This document shows, in pieces, positions 8,093-9,783 of a DNA stretch of 9,783 nt; position 1 is the first letter of the stretch; every line of letters starts with the position of its first letter. Below the pieces are notes generated by a model that saw nothing but the letters and a program-made list of their open reading frames with translations, had not been told where the DNA came from and made no database searches. The translations under genes were made by a program, and so were the position numbers. Origin of the DNA: Bacteroides sp. Its GTDB lineage: Bacteria; Bacteroidota; Bacteroidia; Bacteroidales; Bacteroidaceae. Where the stretch lies: the NCBI GenBank assembly GCA_019414725.1, contig DXLM01000095.1:1-9783 (forward strand), given 5' to 3'.

Positions 8093-9172
8093 TCATTCAT
8101 GTTTATCTTCAATGTAAATCGTTTCTTCTTCGCGAGTAAAATGTACATTAGACACTCTCTCAATCACTTCAATAGCAAAATTCAACTCTTCATCCCTGAA
8201 AATGATACCTGCAAATCTTTTATCTTTCAAAGATTCATTTTTAAAATAGATATCTACATTATACCACCGTGACAGTTGGGCAACAATTTCAGACAAAGAC
8301 GTATTACGAAACTCATAATTTCCTTTCGCCCAGGAAGTAAATAGATACGCAGGCACATCACGTGTCACTATATCATCATTATCCGGTTCAATAACCGCTT
8401 GTTGGTCAGGATTTAACACAACCGAAACTTTAGCTGTACTTACTTTGATACGCCCTTCTGCAAGAGTCGTATATACCTTATAATCAGGATAAGCAGATAT
8501 ATTAAAACTTGTACCAAGTACCTCCACCGAATGTCTGTTTGTATGAACTATAAAGGGGTGCTTAGCATCTTTCGCCACTTCAAAAAAAGCTTCCCCTTCT
8601 AGGAAAACTTCTCTTTTTTCTCCAATGAAAGAAGTTGGATAACGCAAAAGACTTTCAGCATTCATCCATATCCTTGTTCCATCCGATAAAATCAACTGAT
8701 ATTCCCCTCCTCTTGGAATAGCCAATGTATTAATCTGAGGAGTTGAAGAAACCTCTTCCACTTTTCTATAAGTCAATAATTGATTAGCATTATTATTGAT
8801 TACAGTAGAATTTGCATTAGAAATCGTACCCTTTTTAACAGACAGATCCACTTTTTCTCCATTCTCTAAAGTAAGGATAGCCTTGCGGCTGCCTGTTTCC
8901 GGAAATGAAACCACAGCAGCCACTACGGCCTCCTTGTTTTGTGTGTTATTGTGAAGAGAGAATATGTGACTGACTCCTAAAATAAGAAAAAGAAAAGCTG
9001 CCGAAGCTGCAACACAATATAAACTGAGACGGTGATTCTTTCTTTTTTGAAGCTTATATTGCAGGTTTTCCCATGAACGTTCATGATCATATTGACAACG
9101 AAATTCTTCTTTTCGCTGCGCTATATAATATTCAAAAGACTTTTTGTTCTTTTTTGGATTCTCTTTGTTCAT
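8093..9172 (-). CDS. FecR-like anti-sigma factor, inner-membrane
   Basis: Single-pass inner-membrane protein of 359 residues expected to hold the adjacent ECF sigma factor inactive and to receive the signal from the SusC-like receptor. Residues 1-49 are charged and probably cytoplasmic (sigma-binding). A hydrophobic stretch at about 50-72 (LYCVAASAAFLFLILGVSHI) is the only membrane segment. The FecR domain spans about 152-246 in the periplasm and has family hallmarks: LSDGTRIWMNAESLLRYP, then VFLEGEAFFEVA, then VEVLGTSFNISAY. A DUF4974-type C-terminal domain follows at about 287-355 (NTSLSEIVAQLSRWYNVDIYF to TIYIED), a STN-like fold common in Bacteroidales FecR proteins and the likely contact with the receptor's signalling domain. 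Length is normal for the family. The ATG at 9172 gives a sensible N-terminus. It lies between the sigma factor and susC, 57 bp upstream of the latter. Confidence 0.95.
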   Translation of the reverse strand: MNKENPKKNKKSFEYYIAQRKEEFRCQYDHERSWENLQYKLQKRKNHRLSLYCVAASAAFLFLILGVSHIFSLHNNTQNKEAVVAAVVSFPETGSRKAILTLENGEKVDLSVKKGTISNANSTVINNNANQLLTYRKVEEVSSTPQINTLAIPRGGEYQLILSDGTRIWMNAESLLRYPTSFIGEKREVFLEGEAFFEVAKDAKHPFIVHTNRHSVEVLGTSFNISAYPDYKVYTTLAEGRIKVSTAKVSVVLNPDQQAVIEPDNDDIVTRDVPAYLFTSWAKGNYEFRNTSLSEIVAQLSRWYNVDIYFKNESLKDKRFAGIIFRDEELNFAIEVIERVSNVHFTREEETIYIEDKHE

Positions 9173-9244
9173 TGATTACTTTCTTTTAATAAAAGAGAGT
9201 CCAAATTAATAAATGGGTGACAGAAAAAGAAGAAAAATTTAATT

Positions 9245-9783
9245 TTAGTAAAACAGTGAGTGCAGATTGTATTCTTTTCTTAATTGTTTCAATGCTCTTG
9301 TCAGATGAGTTTTTAGGGTATTCACAGAAATATGAAGTTCCTCAGCAGCTTCTTTATATTTCTTATTTTCCATAATGACAGCTCTCACCACTTGTAATTC
9401 CTGATGAGGTAATTTTTGTAGTTTTTCCAATAATAACTTATTTCGTTCCTCTTGCTCCTCTTCATCTATAGACTCTTCAGGAATACCCATATCAATGCCT
9501 GAGAGTTCTTCCATAGACAACATGTTGTTTTTCTGCAAAGCATTGATGGCCGCATTCCGCACAGACAAATAAAGATAATAACGAAGATTCTGATTTATTT
9601 TCAAATAATATTTCTTCTCCCAAAAATAGATAAAGAAATCCTGCACAATATCTTCAGCCATCTCAAAAGAATCGGTCAGCTGCACCGCATATATACATAA
9701 TTTCATGTGATAAGCATCAAATAATAAACGAAAAGCCTCCTTAGGAGATGTCTGGAACAACTCCAAGATATACTTATCCTTTT
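9245..9783 (-). CDS. ECF-family RNA polymerase sigma factor (FecI-like), 5' end cut off by the window edge
   Basis: Extracytoplasmic-function sigma factor that would direct RNA polymerase to the neighbouring SusC/SusD operon. Counting from the TTG at 9766, residues about 11-52 resemble sigma region 2 (AFRLLFDAYH, then AEDIVQDFFIYFWEKK, the typical core-binding and -10 recognition segment). An acidic linker follows (DEEEQEERNK, about 101-110). Residues about 117-166 form region 4 with a helix-turn-helix (YKEAAEELHISVNTLKTHL) for -35 recognition. The frame stays open upstream of the TTG: the codons before it read KDKYI and reach the window end with no stop and no ATG. The true start is therefore almost certainly outside, probably only a few codons away, and the TTG is not a start I would trust. 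It ends 72 bp before the FecR-like gene, the usual order for such pairs. The family is clear; which promoters it controls is inferred from context. Confidence 0.93.
   Translation of the reverse strand, partial: KDKYILELFQTSPKEAFRLLFDAYHMKLCIYAVQLTDSFEMAEDIVQDFFIYFWEKKYYLKINQNLRYYLYLSVRNAAINALQKNNMLSMEELSGIDMGIPEESIDEEEQEERNKLLLEKLQKLPHQELQVVRAVIMENKKYKEAAEELHISVNTLKTHLTRALKQLRKEYNLHSLFY

Noticed and set aside
9182..9209. Small palindrome (TCTTTTAATAAAAGA) and a near -7 box (TTAATTTGG) in the sigma/FecR gap
   Set aside because: The box differs from TAnnTTTGY at two positions, no convincing -33 element lies upstream, and the palindrome is short and AT-only.

Overview
The window looks like part of a chromosome from a gut-type Bacteroidales, most likely Bacteroides or a close relative. 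The evidence is the AT-rich sequence, the SusC/SusD pair, the FecR-like protein with a DUF4974-type C-terminus, lipoproteins of the DUF4369/TlpA type, AT-rich leaders without Shine-Dalgarno sequences, and one promoter of the Bacteroides primary-sigma type (TAnnTTTG). All six protein genes lie on the minus strand and read right to left.

Right to left, the layout is: an ECF sigma factor whose 5' end runs off the window (9245-9783); a FecR-like anti-sigma factor (8093-9172); a SusC-like TonB-dependent receptor with an N-terminal STN signalling domain (4541-8035); a SusD-like surface lipoprotein (3131-4522); and two thioredoxin-fold TlpA-like lipoproteins (1743-3119 and 557-1735). The gaps are 72 bp (sigma/FecR), 57 bp (FecR/SusC), 18 bp (SusC/SusD), 11 bp (SusD/TlpA-1) and 7 bp (TlpA-1/TlpA-2). 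The last four genes therefore look like one transcription unit, which ends at a strong intrinsic terminator at 491-534.

The first three genes form a FecI/FecR/FecA-like trans-envelope relay. Ligand on the outer-membrane SusC-like receptor is sensed through its STN domain, passed to the inner-membrane FecR protein, and releases the sigma factor to transcribe the uptake operon. SusC and SusD would form the outer-membrane importer. The two TlpA-like lipoproteins would do thiol-disulfide chemistry, probably on the periplasmic side. No glycoside hydrolase, lyase, sulfatase or peptidase is present, so this is not an ordinary polysaccharide utilisation locus within the visible stretch, and the substrate cannot be named.

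The 556 bases left of the last gene hold no protein gene. They contain the operon terminator, then what looks like a separate small structured RNA on the minus strand (about 124-318). It has its own promoter-like sequence (326-359), three consecutive helices, and a 14-bp terminator stem with a U-run (124-164). The imperfect pairs in these helices are G-U wobbles only when read as minus-strand RNA. I do not recognise this RNA, and it is the most interesting item in the window. In 335-490, between the two, I see only AT-rich sequence and the promoter. In 1-123 I see nothing beyond a run of seven C at 116-122.
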